A stretch of 64,000 bases of DNA from Plutella xylostella (taxonomy: Eukaryota; Arthropoda; Insecta; Lepidoptera; Plutellidae), in NCBI RefSeq assembly GCF_932276165.1, contig NC_063995.1:7378001-7442000 (forward strand). The letters are read 5' to 3'. This document shows, in pieces, positions 1 through 10,897 of the stretch. Each line of letters opens with the position of its first letter. The stretch's first letter is position 1. A model generated the notes under the pieces. That model ran no database searches. It was not told the DNA's origin and worked only from the letters and a program-made list of their open reading frames with translations. A program made the translations under genes and the position numbers.

Positions 1-234
1 AATTTTTTTTTTAAAATAGGGTGATAGGTAATGTATATTTTTAATGATTTTTTCAAATAGATAAATGTTATACCATTTTTAAATTGCCATAAAATTACCT
101 ATAGTTATAGTTATAGAAAAGGGCAGGGCTACCAGTGCCCATTCGCCACTGCAACCTAAAAGATCTATAAATTATGACTCCCCATGCCGAGTCTCACTCT
201 ACAGGCCCAGGTCTTTTATAAACCTGATATTACC
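1..234. other. AT-rich non-coding sequence
   Basis: No coding exon or repeat boundary was recognised here. It probably lies in an upstream intron of nanchung, because the first nanchung exon visible in the window (11797) is internal and the N-terminal exons must lie further left. Confidence 0.4.
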
Positions 235-497
235 TATACAGGATGTTGCAAAAAGGGTATACTGTGCCGAAAGGGTTTGACTCAGGGGTTATTCTGAACA
301 ACTTTTGTTCTCCAAGTTTTGGAAATTCTCGAAAAATAAATTCGGTCTCTATAGTAAAAAGTCACGTGATCGAATAAGTTTCTATGTAAAAGGTTTTGTT
401 ACGTGAATTTTCAAAATTGTAGAAGAAAAGTGGATCAGAATGGCACCTAAATCCACTTTTGGCTAAGCTTTATACCCTTTTTTCAATACCTTGTATA
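235..497. mobile_element. Short non-autonomous inverted-repeat element
   Basis: The left end reads TATACAGGATGTTGCAAAAA and the right end is its approximate inverse (about 20 of 25 positions, ending CCTTGTATA). The ends sit 263 bp apart with no coding sequence between them. A third, similar end in inverse orientation occurs near 2666-2694. The paired ends suggest a MITE-like DNA element. Superfamily is unknown, and the target duplication is ambiguous because the ends themselves are TATA-rich. Confidence 0.5.
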
Positions 498-2731
498 AAA
501 TATCGTCAGCGTCACCTTAGATCGTAATCATCGTAACTCCTCGTGACCAAATTTTAGAGGAGACAAAAATACTGTTTTATTTGTAGTTCTAGTTGGCATA
601 CTACCCACCTAAAGTTTTTTTTTAACTAGCCTAAAAATGATTTGTTTAGACAGTCTATCTTCCTGTTCAACCGCAGCCTGAGTGCCAGTGACTCAATGAC
701 TGAAAGGAGGCCATTAGTGCTCCTAAATAAATAAAGCAGGCCTGTAGATTATCTTTCAGTGTACCGACACATCTGATTGCTGTAAGAGCCTGATAAGCTC
801 TTCGAACGAGTCATACCTCTGTGGTGGTACGGTTTCGACTTTTCGGACAGTCAGTTTGGCATCCGAAATGCGGATTCGAATAGTGGGTACAATACTTTGC
901 GTTCGTTCACTGTCGGAGCAGGATAAGAACCACGGGCGAGTTGTTGCGCTGGCTGTTTGCTTAAAAATAGTAACCGCGTTCAACTCTATCCCCTAGAGGG
1001 CGAACCTTTAGGGCGGCTCTTGTATACCATCACTTGTCTTCTTATCTGCAGAAAATTGACAGAGGTCATACGTGTCTAACAAGTACATTAAGGATGCGAA
1101 AAGAGAGGGTTTGTTTTCACTGAAGAAATTCAGTTGCGGAGTTCCACAGCGGTAGGTCTTGGACCCCTCTGCTGTGGAACTTGGCATACAACGCGGTCCT
1201 GCAAATCAAGCTCGCAAACGGCGTTAGCACAGTGCATTTTTCTAATGTCACACAGGTCGTGAGGTAGGCTGAGAGCCTCCTTCGGGGATGACATCCCAAT
1301 GATTCATTACGAAAAAATTGCTGCCGCTGTGCTCGCCATGCAGTGCATGGGCTACTTCCGAATCTGGGGGGCTGTTGCAAAGGAGTCCGTTGCCTCTATA
1401 CGGTACGGGTTCCGTGCGATCTATGATCCTTCCGGGAGCACCTGTCTTGTCAAGTCGAAGAGAATGGCTCGTATTCGACGCAACCTGCAGTACTGGTGGG
1501 ATTGGTTGGAGGACAGGACAGCAGGAAGCTGCAGCAGCCGTCATGCTGTGATTCGACGCATAGATGCAAAAAAAAGTTGAAAGTAACTTCATGTTAATAA
1601 AATATTAGATCTTAATTTAACAACATAACATTGCAAAAAAAAATTAACATTGTTGAGTATGTTATTGTAATTTACTAAAGTAGTAATAAAAACAAAGGCT
1701 TATTGCATAGTTTTCGTTCACGTTCGCCTACATCGCACGTTGTATATGAGAATAAAGGGTATAATTACTAAGTTTTCTTGTTTAAAAATCACGGTTTGGG
1801 GTTTAGAGGAAAACAAATGGTAAAATGCGGAATACAGTTTTTTTTTCGAATAAAGAGGAAAACATGTGAATTCAAAAAACGTTTCTATTGACACCAAAGA
1901 GTACTTTTCGCCGAGAAAAGTGGAGTTACAATGTTTGCGATCTAAAGTGATGATAGAACTAGAACTTATTTTTTCAGTTCACCTGCTGTTGAGTGAAATC
2001 GTAATTAGGTAAATGACTCCTTGACATGAAAATAACTTTTTTTTTATAATCGTTATAACAAAACCGTTTTTTTTAATACAGCAATATTTGTAGGTGTACT
2101 TACAGTGAGCAAAAGAGCGCAGCAAGGTGTAAATTTTTTGGTTTTTAAGAAACAAAAATATTATTTCTATCATATCCCAAATACACATAAGTACTTAAAA
2201 AAAAAATACACACTCTCGCCTTGTACTAATGTACTCCCTTGCGGGGGTACTTACATGTTATTATTTTTCTGGTGACCTCCCCATATCCCTTTGCCAGCTA
2301 CGTAACCTTTTGTGACACCCTGTATATGCAGAGTTCTGCAAACTACTGTTCTGCTTTTGAAACACCAAAAAAAAACAGGTCGTCTAACTAAAAGGTCATG
2401 TGACCAAAAAAAAATTATATGAAGAAGCGTTTTTTTCATGAATATAAAAAATTACGTAGGATAAAAGTTTTTCAGAGTGACGCCTGAGTAACGCCCTTTC
2501 GGCTAACTATACTTTTTTTATTACACGGGGGCAGAGTTTAATACAACACCCTGAACTATTAAACTCTGATAATATTTTCGCGATTTTTTTACATTCTGAT
2601 TTCATTTCCTGGCTTAGAAATAACATCAATAACATGCTGCACACGTAGGTTTCGGCATAGTATTAAACCCTTTTTGCAACAACCTGTATAAATATCGTTA
2701 CGGGTAACGAGTTTATATATAATTAATTATT
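498..2731. other. Repeat-rich non-coding region
   Basis: No gene is supported. Small open frames at 756-983 (minus) and 1248-1592 (both strands) have no start context, splice sites or recognisable motif. Fragments such as 'gacaccctgtata' (about 2313) and a 'ttgcaacaacctgtata' end (about 2678) resemble termini of dispersed lepidopteran repeats, so this stretch looks like stacked, decayed elements. Confidence 0.4.
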
Positions 2732-2825
2732 AAATATTAGGGGGCTTGTCGCTCACGTCCGTAGGTACAAACCCTAGTTACCCTACACGTGCCCCCTGGG
2801 TGGTGCTAACGAGTGACAACGCCGA

Positions 2826-3014
2826 ATGTCGGGCGGCGGTAAATCGACCCGACCTCCTCTCCTAGCAGAGGCGGCGATCTCCCGCCGTAAAAAAGGAGAA
2901 TCACCAACACGCCTGCCAAGCGCGGTGATTATGGCAAATACACCTCCTAATGATGGAAAAAACAAAGCCCCGGCCCCCAGTCCCCGGCAGCCCCGCTATC
3001 CCGGACTCCGGTAG
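2826..3014 (+). CDS. Small overlapping frame upstream of the RTE polyprotein
   Basis: This 62-codon frame starts with the first ATG of the RTE leader and overlaps the start of the long frame by 65 bases in another phase. It is basic and proline-rich with no recognised domain. Some RTE elements carry a short first frame overlapping the second. It could be such an ORF1, or only an upstream frame that affects initiation at 2950. Confidence 0.35.
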   Translation: MSGGGKSTRPPLLAEAAISRRKKGESPTRLPSAVIMANTPPNDGKNKAPAPSPRQPRYPGLR

Positions 3015-5925
3015 CGGTCACGGTAACGGCGGGGCAGGGGGTGCGAAGAATCTCCGGCAGAGAGTCGGCTACCAGCCCAACCGACCCTTGCACCTGGCAA
3101 CATATAACGCACGGACACTGAGGGAAGACGTGAAGATAGAGGAGCTGGAAGAGGAAATCAGCAAGTTAAAATGGGACATTATAGGGTTATCCGAAGTCCG
3201 ACGAGAGGGAGAGGATACGGAAATTCTCCAGTCCGGAAACTTGCTGTACCACCGGGAGGGCGACCAACTGTCCCAAGGGGGTGTCGGGTTCATCGTCAAC
3301 AAGTCCCTCGTCAACAACATCGTTGAAATCGGAAGTGTGTCGACACGGGTTGCGTACCTCATCCTGAGAATATCTAAACGATACTCAATGAAGGTCATAC
3401 AGGTTTACGCACCCACATCTAAGCACACCGATGATGAGGTCGAACTTGCGTATGAAGACGTATCGTCTGCCCTGCGTAAGTTCACTACTCATTTCACGGT
3501 GGTGATGGGAGACTTTAACGCGAAACTCGGAAAACAAGAAGGCGGCGAGACGAAAGTGGGGTCACATGGATTTGGAGTCAGGAACCATCGTGGGCAAATG
3601 CTGGCTGACTTCTTGGAGAAGGAGGGCCTCTATATGATGAACTCCTTCTACAAGAAGAAGCCACAAAGGAAGTGGACGTGGATTAGCCCCGATGGGAAGA
3701 CTAAAAACGAGATCGACTTCATATTGACGGATAAGAAGCACATATTCAATGATGTCTCAGTGATCAGTAGGGTTAAGACCGGCAGCGATCACCGACTCGT
3801 AAGAGGCACTTTGAATATAAACTGCAAAATAGAACGCTCCCGTCTAATGAAGTCCACGCTCCGTCCTACTCCTGCTCAAATCCAGGATCCCGAAAGCTTT
3901 CAGTCTGAGCTTTGCGACCGCCTGATATGTTTAGAGAATTGCGTTACAGTTGACGATTTAAACAATAGGTTTGTGGAAACTGTCCGAGAGGTAGGATCGA
4001 AATATTTTTCGTCCCGAACCAACCGAGGACCTCAAAAACTCTCAGATGGGACTCTGAGTCTCATAAGAGAACGGAGAGAAATGAGGTTGCAGTCTTCAGT
4101 TGATATGGTCGAATACAGACGTCTAAACAGACAGATCGCCAAAGCAAGACGTTGCGATATGAGACGCTACAATTGCAAGCGCATTCAAGACGCAATAGAG
4201 CAAAACAAGGGCTCCAAAGTCTTTGCTAGAGATCGATCTGTTCGGCAGACTCTGTTGACCCAACTGAAGACCGACACAGGCAACACCGTTTCATCAGTGC
4301 CCGAAATTCTGGGAGAAATTGAGAGATTCTACGGACAGTTATACACCACAACACAAAACCCTATTACCAGCGGTGCTCACGACAGCCGAGCGCCACTCAC
4401 CCGACACTATACCGAAGATATTCCGGACGTCAGTCTAGACGAGATTAGTATAGCTCTCAAACAGCTAAAAAACAACAAAGCTCCGGGAGATGATGGAATA
4501 ACGACAGAACTTCTGAAAGCCGGCGGTAGACCGATTTTAATAGCACTTCGGAGGCTGTTTAATTCCGTCATACTCGAAGGCACAAGCCCGGAGGCATGGA
4601 GCAGAAGTGTAGTGACTTTGTTCTTCAAGAAAGGCAACAAAGCCCTATTGAAGAATTATAGACCCATTGCACTTCTAAGCCATGTGTACAAGCTGTTTTC
4701 GAGAGTTATTACGAATCGTCTCGAGCAAAGACTCGACGACTTCCAGCCACCCGAACAAGCCGGGTTCCGAAAAGGCTATAGTACCATAGATCACATACAC
4801 ACGCTTCGGCAGGTCATACAGAAGACCGAGGAGTATAATCTACCTTTATGTCTAGCGTTTGTGGACTATGAGAAAGCCTTTGATTCTATTGAGCTCTGGG
4901 CGATGCTTCAATCCCTTCAGCGGTGCCATATAGACTATCGCTATATCGAGGTGTTGAGATGTATGTACAATGCTGCCACAATGTCAGTTCGATTACACGA
5001 ACATAGCACAAAACCGATCCAGTTGCAAAGGGGCGTGAGACAGGGAGATGTTATTTCTCCGAAACTGTTCACCTGTGCACTGGAAGATGTTTTTAAGCTT
5101 GTAGAGTGGAAAAGACTGGGCATTAACGTCAATGGCGAATATATCTCTCATCTACGATTTGCTGATGACATAGTTATTATGGCGGAAACGCTGGAGGAGT
5201 TGGGCGAAATGCTCACAGACCTCAATGATGCCTCTAAACAAGTTGGGCTGAAAATGAACATGGACAAGACAAAGGTCATGTCGAACGAACATGTTTCATC
5301 ATCGCCCGTAACTGTAGGAGGTGTCACCATCGAAGTTGTTGATCAGTATCCCTACCTAGGACAAGTGATCCGATTAGGTAAATCCAACTTCGATAAAGAG
5401 GTAGCTCGTAGAATCCAACTCGGATGGGCAGCGTTCGGGAAATTACGACACATCTTCACTGAAAACATACCTCAGTGTCTGAAAACAAAAGTTTTCAATC
5501 AGTGCGTGTTGCCAGTGATGACTTACGGAGCCGAGACGTGGTGCTTCACCAAAGGGCTTATCCACAAGCTCAGAGTTGCTCAGCGTGCTATAGAAAGGGC
5601 TATGTTAGGCGTGTCCCTGCGAGATAGGATTCGTAATGAAGAAATCCGCAGGAGAACTAAAGTTACCGACATAGCCAAAAGGATTAGCACGCTGAAATGG
5701 CAATGGGCTGGCCACGTAGCCCGCAGAGCCGACGACCGCTGGAGTAGAAAGGTTCTGGAGTGGAGACCCCGTGTCGGCAAACGGCGTGTCGGTCGCCCCC
5801 CAACCCGTTGGTCTGATGATCTGCGGAAGGTAGCGGGAAGCCGCTGGATGCAGATGGCGGGTGACCGTTTGGGGTGGCGATCGTTAGGAGAGGCCTATGT
5901 CCAACAGTGGACTACGGAAGGCTGA
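2950..5925 (+). CDS. RTE retrotransposon polyprotein (endonuclease and reverse transcriptase)
   Basis: The 991-residue intact frame drives target-primed reverse transcription of the element. An AP-type endonuclease occupies roughly residues 50-285, with signatures LSEVRR, GDFNAKLG and SDHRLV. Reverse transcriptase follows at about residues 500-760, with NNKAPGDDGI, the catalytic FVDYEKAFDS, RQGDVISP and the catalytic FADDIVIM. The C-terminal part has the GRPPTRWSDDLRKVAGS region typical of RTE. No gag-like domain, RNase H or integrase is seen. Length is normal for the clade, and no stop or frameshift was found, so the copy may be functional. RTE fragments at 11313, 21898 and 42721 show that related copies have decayed nearby. 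Confidence 0.92.
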   Translation: MMEKTKPRPPVPGSPAIPDSGSGHGNGGAGGAKNLRQRVGYQPNRPLHLATYNARTLREDVKIEELEEEISKLKWDIIGLSEVRREGEDTEILQSGNLLYHREGDQLSQGGVGFIVNKSLVNNIVEIGSVSTRVAYLILRISKRYSMKVIQVYAPTSKHTDDEVELAYEDVSSALRKFTTHFTVVMGDFNAKLGKQEGGETKVGSHGFGVRNHRGQMLADFLEKEGLYMMNSFYKKKPQRKWTWISPDGKTKNEIDFILTDKKHIFNDVSVISRVKTGSDHRLVRGTLNINCKIERSRLMKSTLRPTPAQIQDPESFQSELCDRLICLENCVTVDDLNNRFVETVREVGSKYFSSRTNRGPQKLSDGTLSLIRERREMRLQSSVDMVEYRRLNRQIAKARRCDMRRYNCKRIQDAIEQNKGSKVFARDRSVRQTLLTQLKTDTGNTVSSVPEILGEIERFYGQLYTTTQNPITSGAHDSRAPLTRHYTEDIPDVSLDEISIALKQLKNNKAPGDDGITTELLKAGGRPILIALRRLFNSVILEGTSPEAWSRSVVTLFFKKGNKALLKNYRPIALLSHVYKLFSRVITNRLEQRLDDFQPPEQAGFRKGYSTIDHIHTLRQVIQKTEEYNLPLCLAFVDYEKAFDSIELWAMLQSLQRCHIDYRYIEVLRCMYNAATMSVRLHEHSTKPIQLQRGVRQGDVISPKLFTCALEDVFKLVEWKRLGINVNGEYISHLRFADDIVIMAETLEELGEMLTDLNDASKQVGLKMNMDKTKVMSNEHVSSSPVTVGGVTIEVVDQYPYLGQVIRLGKSNFDKEVARRIQLGWAAFGKLRHIFTENIPQCLKTKVFNQCVLPVMTYGAETWCFTKGLIHKLRVAQRAIERAMLGVSLRDRIRNEEIRRRTKVTDIAKRISTLKWQWAGHVARRADDRWSRKVLEWRPRVGKRRVGRPPTRWSDDLRKVAGSRWMQMAGDRLGWRSLGEAYVQQWTTEG

Positions 5926-5942
5926 GAGAGAGAGAAATATTA

Positions 5943-6505
5943 AAAATACTTTCAAATAAAAATAAATATTTTCGTAGCACAAAACAATATTACTTACTTA
6001 GTATATTTTTAACAAAGTGGCATGTCTTCACTTTTATGTTTTCGAGTACTATGTTAAAATTTCATGTCATTGTCCGTAGAACGCCCCGCATACCTCAACC
6101 CCCCCTCACTAGATTTGACAGATTCTGATTTTCTTCCAGCTTTAGTGACAGCCTTAACGTGTCGGACCCATATACAGGATAGTTATAAATAAATCATGAA
6201 AAATCCCCGCATCGTAGCATAAACAGAGAATCCAGGCTAACTATCAATTTATTATAACTAAGTAAACCGGCCCTGACCTCCATATAAATTGCCTAGCACG
6301 TACGCGATATTTCAGCTAAAGTGGCGTTTAGCATGTGTCTACATAATTTGATAGAGCGCTGATAGCCGGTGGATGTTGTTAATCACATAATAATAGGGTG
6401 AGGAAGGGGTTAGGTACCCTTTCAATATAGATCGAGGCTTATCGGATGTTTAGGGTTCAGCGTATATATTTTTTTAAATGTGCTAAAGGTGCAAAAAATG
6501 TAAGC
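5943..6505. other. Non-coding spacer between two retrotransposons
   Basis: AT-rich sequence with no supported gene. It separates the RTE target duplication from an old RTE remnant. No paired terminal repeats were found. Confidence 0.4.
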
Positions 6506-6542
6506 TGAAGTGGCAGTGGGCTGGTCATATCTGCCGAAGAAC
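6506..6542 (+). pseudogene. RTE 3'-region remnant
   Basis: The bases translate to LKWQWAGHICRRTD, matching the equivalent stretch of the intact RTE (LKWQWAGHVARRADD, near 5693). The fragment stops at the target duplication of the CR1-like element. The next part of the same RTE region reappears at about 11313, so later insertions probably split one old RTE 3' fragment. Confidence 0.6.
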
Positions 6543-6828
6543 CGATATTTTTTATTTTATTTTATTTATTAAAACACAAAACGGATTACAATTAATACAT
6601 CACAATAATATGATTACGTACTATAAATTTAGATCTGAATTGAAATCCAAAATATGTGTTTACAGCATAATTAATTTAAACAAATCGTGCTTATGCTTAA
6701 CCTATAGTATAACTAAGCAACTAAAAGACTAACACTAAATAACAAAAATGGTTGAACAAAACCAGAAATGGAGAAAAAAAAAAAAGAAGAAAATAATAAT
6801 AAAATTAAAGGTAGGTATTTGTATCTAT

Positions 6829-9699
6829 TTAGTCTATGCGTCTGAGCGCATCTGCCAAGGATCCCTTGAATTTAACATAGTTCGCAACATAAATATCTAT
6901 ATTAGAGTCTATTGACACAATGCTGTTGTAGAGTCTGCACATTCGCACAATAGGGTTGTAAAACGAGGTGTTGTTAATATAGGATCTAAGGGCAAACGGT
7001 CTAAAAGCTCGAGTTCTATTATTTGTGTTGAAAGACAGTAGTGACAAAAGATAGCTGGAGTCAATACCATTGTGTATGATTTTATAAAGATATAGTAAGT
7101 CACTTTGATTACGACGATATTTTAATGACACCATGTTAAATTTTTCTAACCTTTCCTCATAACTACTTCTTGACCGACCAGCTTTACACTTATAACTTAA
7201 GAATCTTGTGAATTTGCGCTGTATTCGCTCAATATTATCTATATGTACCACATAGTATGGCGACCATATCACAGATCCATATTCCAATATAGGACGAACC
7301 AGGCTTTGAAATAAATATATGGAACTTCTGTACTTTTTAAAGTGTTTGGACGCTCTTATAATGAAACCTAGTAATTTATTCGCCTTACCAGTAATATTTT
7401 CATAGTGATAGCGGAAGGTCAATTGCTCATCAAAATATATTCCCAAGTCCCGTACAACCGACTGTCTTTGTAGCAAATGACCCGATAACTGGTAACTATA
7501 CATTAATTTGGTTTTTTTATTTGTGAAAGACACCACAAAACATTTTTTAACGTTAAGAGACATCATATTGTTTGAACACCAGTTAGCTATTTTATTGATG
7601 TCGTTTTGTATGGAAAGGCAATCATTTACATCATTTACCTTGCGAAAGACTTTTAAGTCATCGGCGTATAAAAGACAAGGATTTTCAAGACATTCCGCAA
7701 GGTCGTTAATAAACAGAATAAAAAGTAATGGCCCTAAATGTGATCCCTGGGGTACACCAGAACTTACAAATAATGGCTTTGATGTATAGCCCTTCACAGC
7801 AACTAATTGACTTCTTTGGCCAAGGTAAGAGGTTATCCACCTATGCAGGCTCCCGTGTATTCCGTATTCCATTACTTTATGTACTAACAGAGAATGGCTC
7901 ACTTTGTCAAAGGCCTTGCTAAAGTCAGTGTATATACTATCCACCTGGCCTCTTACGGCAAAAGATTGACACAGGTAGTTTTTATATTCTAGTAGGTTAC
8001 TTATGGTAGACTTACCCTTTACAAAACCATGCTGTTTGTCAGAAATAAGAGGTTGCAGATGATTAAATAAATATTTGTAAACCAGAGATTCAAAGAGTTT
8101 AGCCATGCAGGACAATATACTAATGGGTCGATAGTTTTCACAGTTGCTTTTGTCACCGGACTTGTGAATTGGAATGATATGTGCCAGTTTCCAACTGTGT
8201 GGAAAAATACCAGACTTCAAAGATTTATTGAAAATTATACTAAGTGGATAACATAATTCCTTGCCACAAGCTTTAACAAATAATGGTGGAATTTCATCAG
8301 GGCCAGCGCCTTTATTAGAGTCTAACTGCTTTATTTTGAACTCTATTTCCCCTGGAGAAATTTCTATGCCGGATAAAATATTTTGACTTTGAACAGGTGA
8401 AGGTAATGTGCCATGAGGGAAATTTGTTTGAGTCTCAAATACGGAGCTGAAATATTCGGAAAAGAGTTCACAAACTCCTAATCCGTCAGATGCGGTTTGT
8501 GAACCATAAGTCATGGTTTGGGGTATGGATGAGAAGCCTTTTTTGTTATGTACGAATCGCCAGAATGACCGAATATCTCCTTCAAGTGAATCCTCGACAG
8601 AAGATACAAACTCTTTGTAACAAGACTCTGTTAAAGATTTACACCTTGACCTTAACAATGAAAAAACATCATAATCTCTCGGATTGCCGAACTTTTTATA
8701 TCGTCTATGGAATTTATTCTTCTCCTTCAGGCACCTCTTCAGACCATAGCTGTACCAGATGGGATACTTATGAGAGTCGTCCCTTATTAGTGGAGTATGT
8801 TTCTTTATTATATCATAAAGATGCCGGTAGAAGAGATCGAGGCAAATATTGACATCGTCTGAGCTTAAAATACATAGCCAGTCGAGATTACACAGTTCCT
8901 CTTTTATTTTATCAAAGTTGCTTTTGTAGAAGTTATAACGTTTCTTTCCTTGATTAGGTTTTAAAGCCGTGGGCTTACATATATTTGGCATCTCTATCGC
9001 CAACGCAGGGTGATGCTTATCCATACGAGACATAGGATCAGCACCGTAAACTTTGATCATATTCACCGTAGAGAACACCAAATCGAGGTAGCGGTTGTTT
9101 TCATTAGAAATATTATTGAACTGGGATAGGTTACAAATTTTAGCATTATCAATTAGTAGAGTGGCTTTTATGTCCGATGGATTATTAGGCGAAAGTTCTG
9201 AACTATTTAAAGAATGTGACCATGTTATATTTGGAGTGTTGAAGTCCCCTACCAACAAAAACTCATCAGTTTCCTTGGCCTTTAAAACAATGGATTGATA
9301 ATGTGCGTAAAAACTAGACATGTCGTGAGTGGGCATATCGGGTCTTAGGTATACCAGACAAATATGTAACGTAGGCATATTAGGGTTACTTGGCAGAATG
9401 CTGACCCAGATATCCTCATATTTACTTTCCCATGTTGCTTGACGGATAACATTCCAATCTTTTCGAGTTGCAATCAATACGCCTCCACCATCTTTTTTAT
9501 GCGATATAATTGACGTCTCACTTCGGTCTCTACGAAAAACATTGTAACGCGTATCAAACAATTCACCGTCAAAAACCCCAATATTTAGGTTAGTTTCCGT
9601 CAAGCATAGGGCATCATAATTAGTATTTAACAGATTTAAGTAAAATTCTGAAGTCTTAGTTCTGATTCTGTTGACATTTTGGTAGAATATGATAGACAT
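6829..9699 (-). CDS. CR1-like ORF2: endonuclease / reverse transcriptase
   Basis: The frame gives 956 residues from the first ATG (9699, reading MSIIFYQNVNRIRTK); the open frame extends seven codons further upstream without an ATG. The N-terminal AP-type endonuclease shows NVNRIRTK, LTETNL, GGVLIA and VGDFNTPNI. Reverse transcriptase shows NKGAGPDEIPP, the catalytic YTDFSKAFDKV, GVPQGSHLGPLLF and the catalytic YADDLKVF. It makes the nick and the cDNA during retrotransposition. No stop or frameshift is present. It starts about 80 bases after the ORF1 stop, so downstream translation or reinitiation is expected. Confidence 0.9.
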   Translation of the reverse strand: MSIIFYQNVNRIRTKTSEFYLNLLNTNYDALCLTETNLNIGVFDGELFDTRYNVFRRDRSETSIISHKKDGGGVLIATRKDWNVIRQATWESKYEDIWVSILPSNPNMPTLHICLVYLRPDMPTHDMSSFYAHYQSIVLKAKETDEFLLVGDFNTPNITWSHSLNSSELSPNNPSDIKATLLIDNAKICNLSQFNNISNENNRYLDLVFSTVNMIKVYGADPMSRMDKHHPALAIEMPNICKPTALKPNQGKKRYNFYKSNFDKIKEELCNLDWLCILSSDDVNICLDLFYRHLYDIIKKHTPLIRDDSHKYPIWYSYGLKRCLKEKNKFHRRYKKFGNPRDYDVFSLLRSRCKSLTESCYKEFVSSVEDSLEGDIRSFWRFVHNKKGFSSIPQTMTYGSQTASDGLGVCELFSEYFSSVFETQTNFPHGTLPSPVQSQNILSGIEISPGEIEFKIKQLDSNKGAGPDEIPPLFVKACGKELCYPLSIIFNKSLKSGIFPHSWKLAHIIPIHKSGDKSNCENYRPISILSCMAKLFESLVYKYLFNHLQPLISDKQHGFVKGKSTISNLLEYKNYLCQSFAVRGQVDSIYTDFSKAFDKVSHSLLVHKVMEYGIHGSLHRWITSYLGQRSQLVAVKGYTSKPLFVSSGVPQGSHLGPLLFILFINDLAECLENPCLLYADDLKVFRKVNDVNDCLSIQNDINKIANWCSNNMMSLNVKKCFVVSFTNKKTKLMYSYQLSGHLLQRQSVVRDLGIYFDEQLTFRYHYENITGKANKLLGFIIRASKHFKKYRSSIYLFQSLVRPILEYGSVIWSPYYVVHIDNIERIQRKFTRFLSYKCKAGRSRSSYEERLEKFNMVSLKYRRNQSDLLYLYKIIHNGIDSSYLLSLLSFNTNNRTRAFRPFALRSYINNTSFYNPIVRMCRLYNSIVSIDSNIDIYVANYVKFKGSLADALRRID

Positions 9700-9781
9700 T
9701 TTTAATAACGGGAAATTCACAGAATAAATACAATTTTAGTTTTATATAAAAGAAGAAAAGTATACAATTAACTAACTTAAA

Positions 9782-10897
9782 TTAACGTAAATTGGCAAGA
9801 GTGTCCAGATTTCTTACTAGTATTGCATCTGAGTCATCCGCTTTTCGTAAATAAATGCGTCCAAATCGCACCCATACATAACGATAATTTAGCTCTTTTG
9901 CTGTTTTTCTAGCGGCGGCATGAAGCTGTTTGGTCTCTGCTGAGAGATGCTCTGAAACATAGATCCTGCGCGCTGTTCCTGTTAAACCAATGTGTGTAGA
10001 GTTGAGCTTGTCGTTGGTGTGTTGCTTGTTATAGCGCAGCATCGCGGATATAATTGTGTCGCGTTGCCTGGGAGAGGCCAGTGTCACAACTATATTGCGC
10101 GGTCGGTCAGAGGCAGGATTTAATTTAGCGACTCTACGATAGGCTTTGACATCGGCTTCATTCAGAGGGGTATCAATGACTTTACATAGATTTTGCAAGA
10201 TGGTTAAAAGATTTTCTGACTTGCTCTCTGGAACTTCATGAATCTCTATATTGCAATCGCGCGAGATTTTTTCCATAATAGCTAGCCGTGTACCAAGTTT
10301 TGACACTTCAGCGTTTGATTTTATTAGCTCCGCTTCTAATTGTTGTATTTTATGGCACTTTTCTTTAAGCTCACTTTTAATGTCCACTTGCTCAGACACG
10401 ATAAAATCCGTAGTCTCAGTAAACTCATCTTTCAGTTGTTCTACGGCCATTGTAATTTTTGAAGAGATGATTTTCTCTATATCCTCTTTAAGTGAAGAGC
10501 GCAAGTTCGTCATGAATGATGAGGAAGGAGCCAACTTGTTGTCTAACAGCTTACTCATGTCTTCTAATATTTGTTGGCTATCAAGAGATTTTTTTGTCGA
10601 TTGTGAAGTAGATGGCGACTTGGTACTAGGTTTTGGCTGGACTGACGACGCATGCATAGGGGAACCCTTTGCCAAGGGAAAAGCACCCACTGGTGTATCT
10701 GCTGTGTTTCTACGCCGGGTAACATTGGTACAAGACGGGCACTTCAAGGAGGCAAGACTTTCCTTACTTAACTTCAATACGTTTTCCGGCGAGATATTCA
10801 GGCATTGGTAGCAATAAGTTGATTTGCATACATTGCATGAGAGTACATTGTTGGGTCCCTCGCTTTTAGCAGTAACACCACATCCATGACAGTTCAT
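9782..10897 (-). CDS. CR1-like ORF1: zinc-finger RNA-binding protein
   Basis: The protein has 371 residues. Residues 1-57 hold a PHD/treble-clef style pattern (CHGC..., CNVCKSTYCYQC, CPSC). A Ser/Lys-rich linker follows, then a coiled coil at about 150-215 with heptads around EKCHKIQQLEAELIKSNAE. The C-terminal part (about 215-330) has KAYRRVAKLNPASDRPRNIV and GLTGTARRIYVSEHL, which resembles the RRM and C-terminal domain of transposase_22-type ORF1 proteins. It is expected to bind element RNA in an RNP with ORF2. Start: ATG in AGAAATATG context. Confidence 0.85.
   Translation of the reverse strand: MNCHGCGVTAKSEGPNNVLSCNVCKSTYCYQCLNISPENVLKLSKESLASLKCPSCTNVTRRRNTADTPVGAFPLAKGSPMHASSVQPKPSTKSPSTSQSTKKSLDSQQILEDMSKLLDNKLAPSSSFMTNLRSSLKEDIEKIISSKITMAVEQLKDEFTETTDFIVSEQVDIKSELKEKCHKIQQLEAELIKSNAEVSKLGTRLAIMEKISRDCNIEIHEVPESKSENLLTILQNLCKVIDTPLNEADVKAYRRVAKLNPASDRPRNIVVTLASPRQRDTIISAMLRYNKQHTNDKLNSTHIGLTGTARRIYVSEHLSAETKQLHAAARKTAKELNYRYVWVRFGRIYLRKADDSDAILVRNLDTLANLR

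Larger units (their letters stand above)
2740..5934 (+). mobile_element. Full-length RTE-clade non-LTR retrotransposon
   Basis: The element is flanked by a perfect 8 bp direct repeat AAATATTA (2732-2739 and 5935-5942), read as the target-site duplication. It has a GC-rich 5' leader of about 210 bp, one long frame, and a 3' end only nine bases beyond the stop, made of a GAGAGAG run. A very short 3' UTR with a simple-repeat tail instead of poly(A) is typical of RTE elements. The intact frame and undamaged duplication imply a recent insertion. It lies in the same orientation as nanchung, probably inside a nanchung intron. Confidence 0.85.

Noticed and set aside
756..983. 75-codon minus frame
   Set aside because: No ATG-supported context, partner exon or recognisable motif. 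Probably transposon residue.
1248..1592. Overlapping frames on both strands near 1.3-1.6 kb
   Set aside because: No start context, splice sites or family motif; the surroundings are repeat debris.
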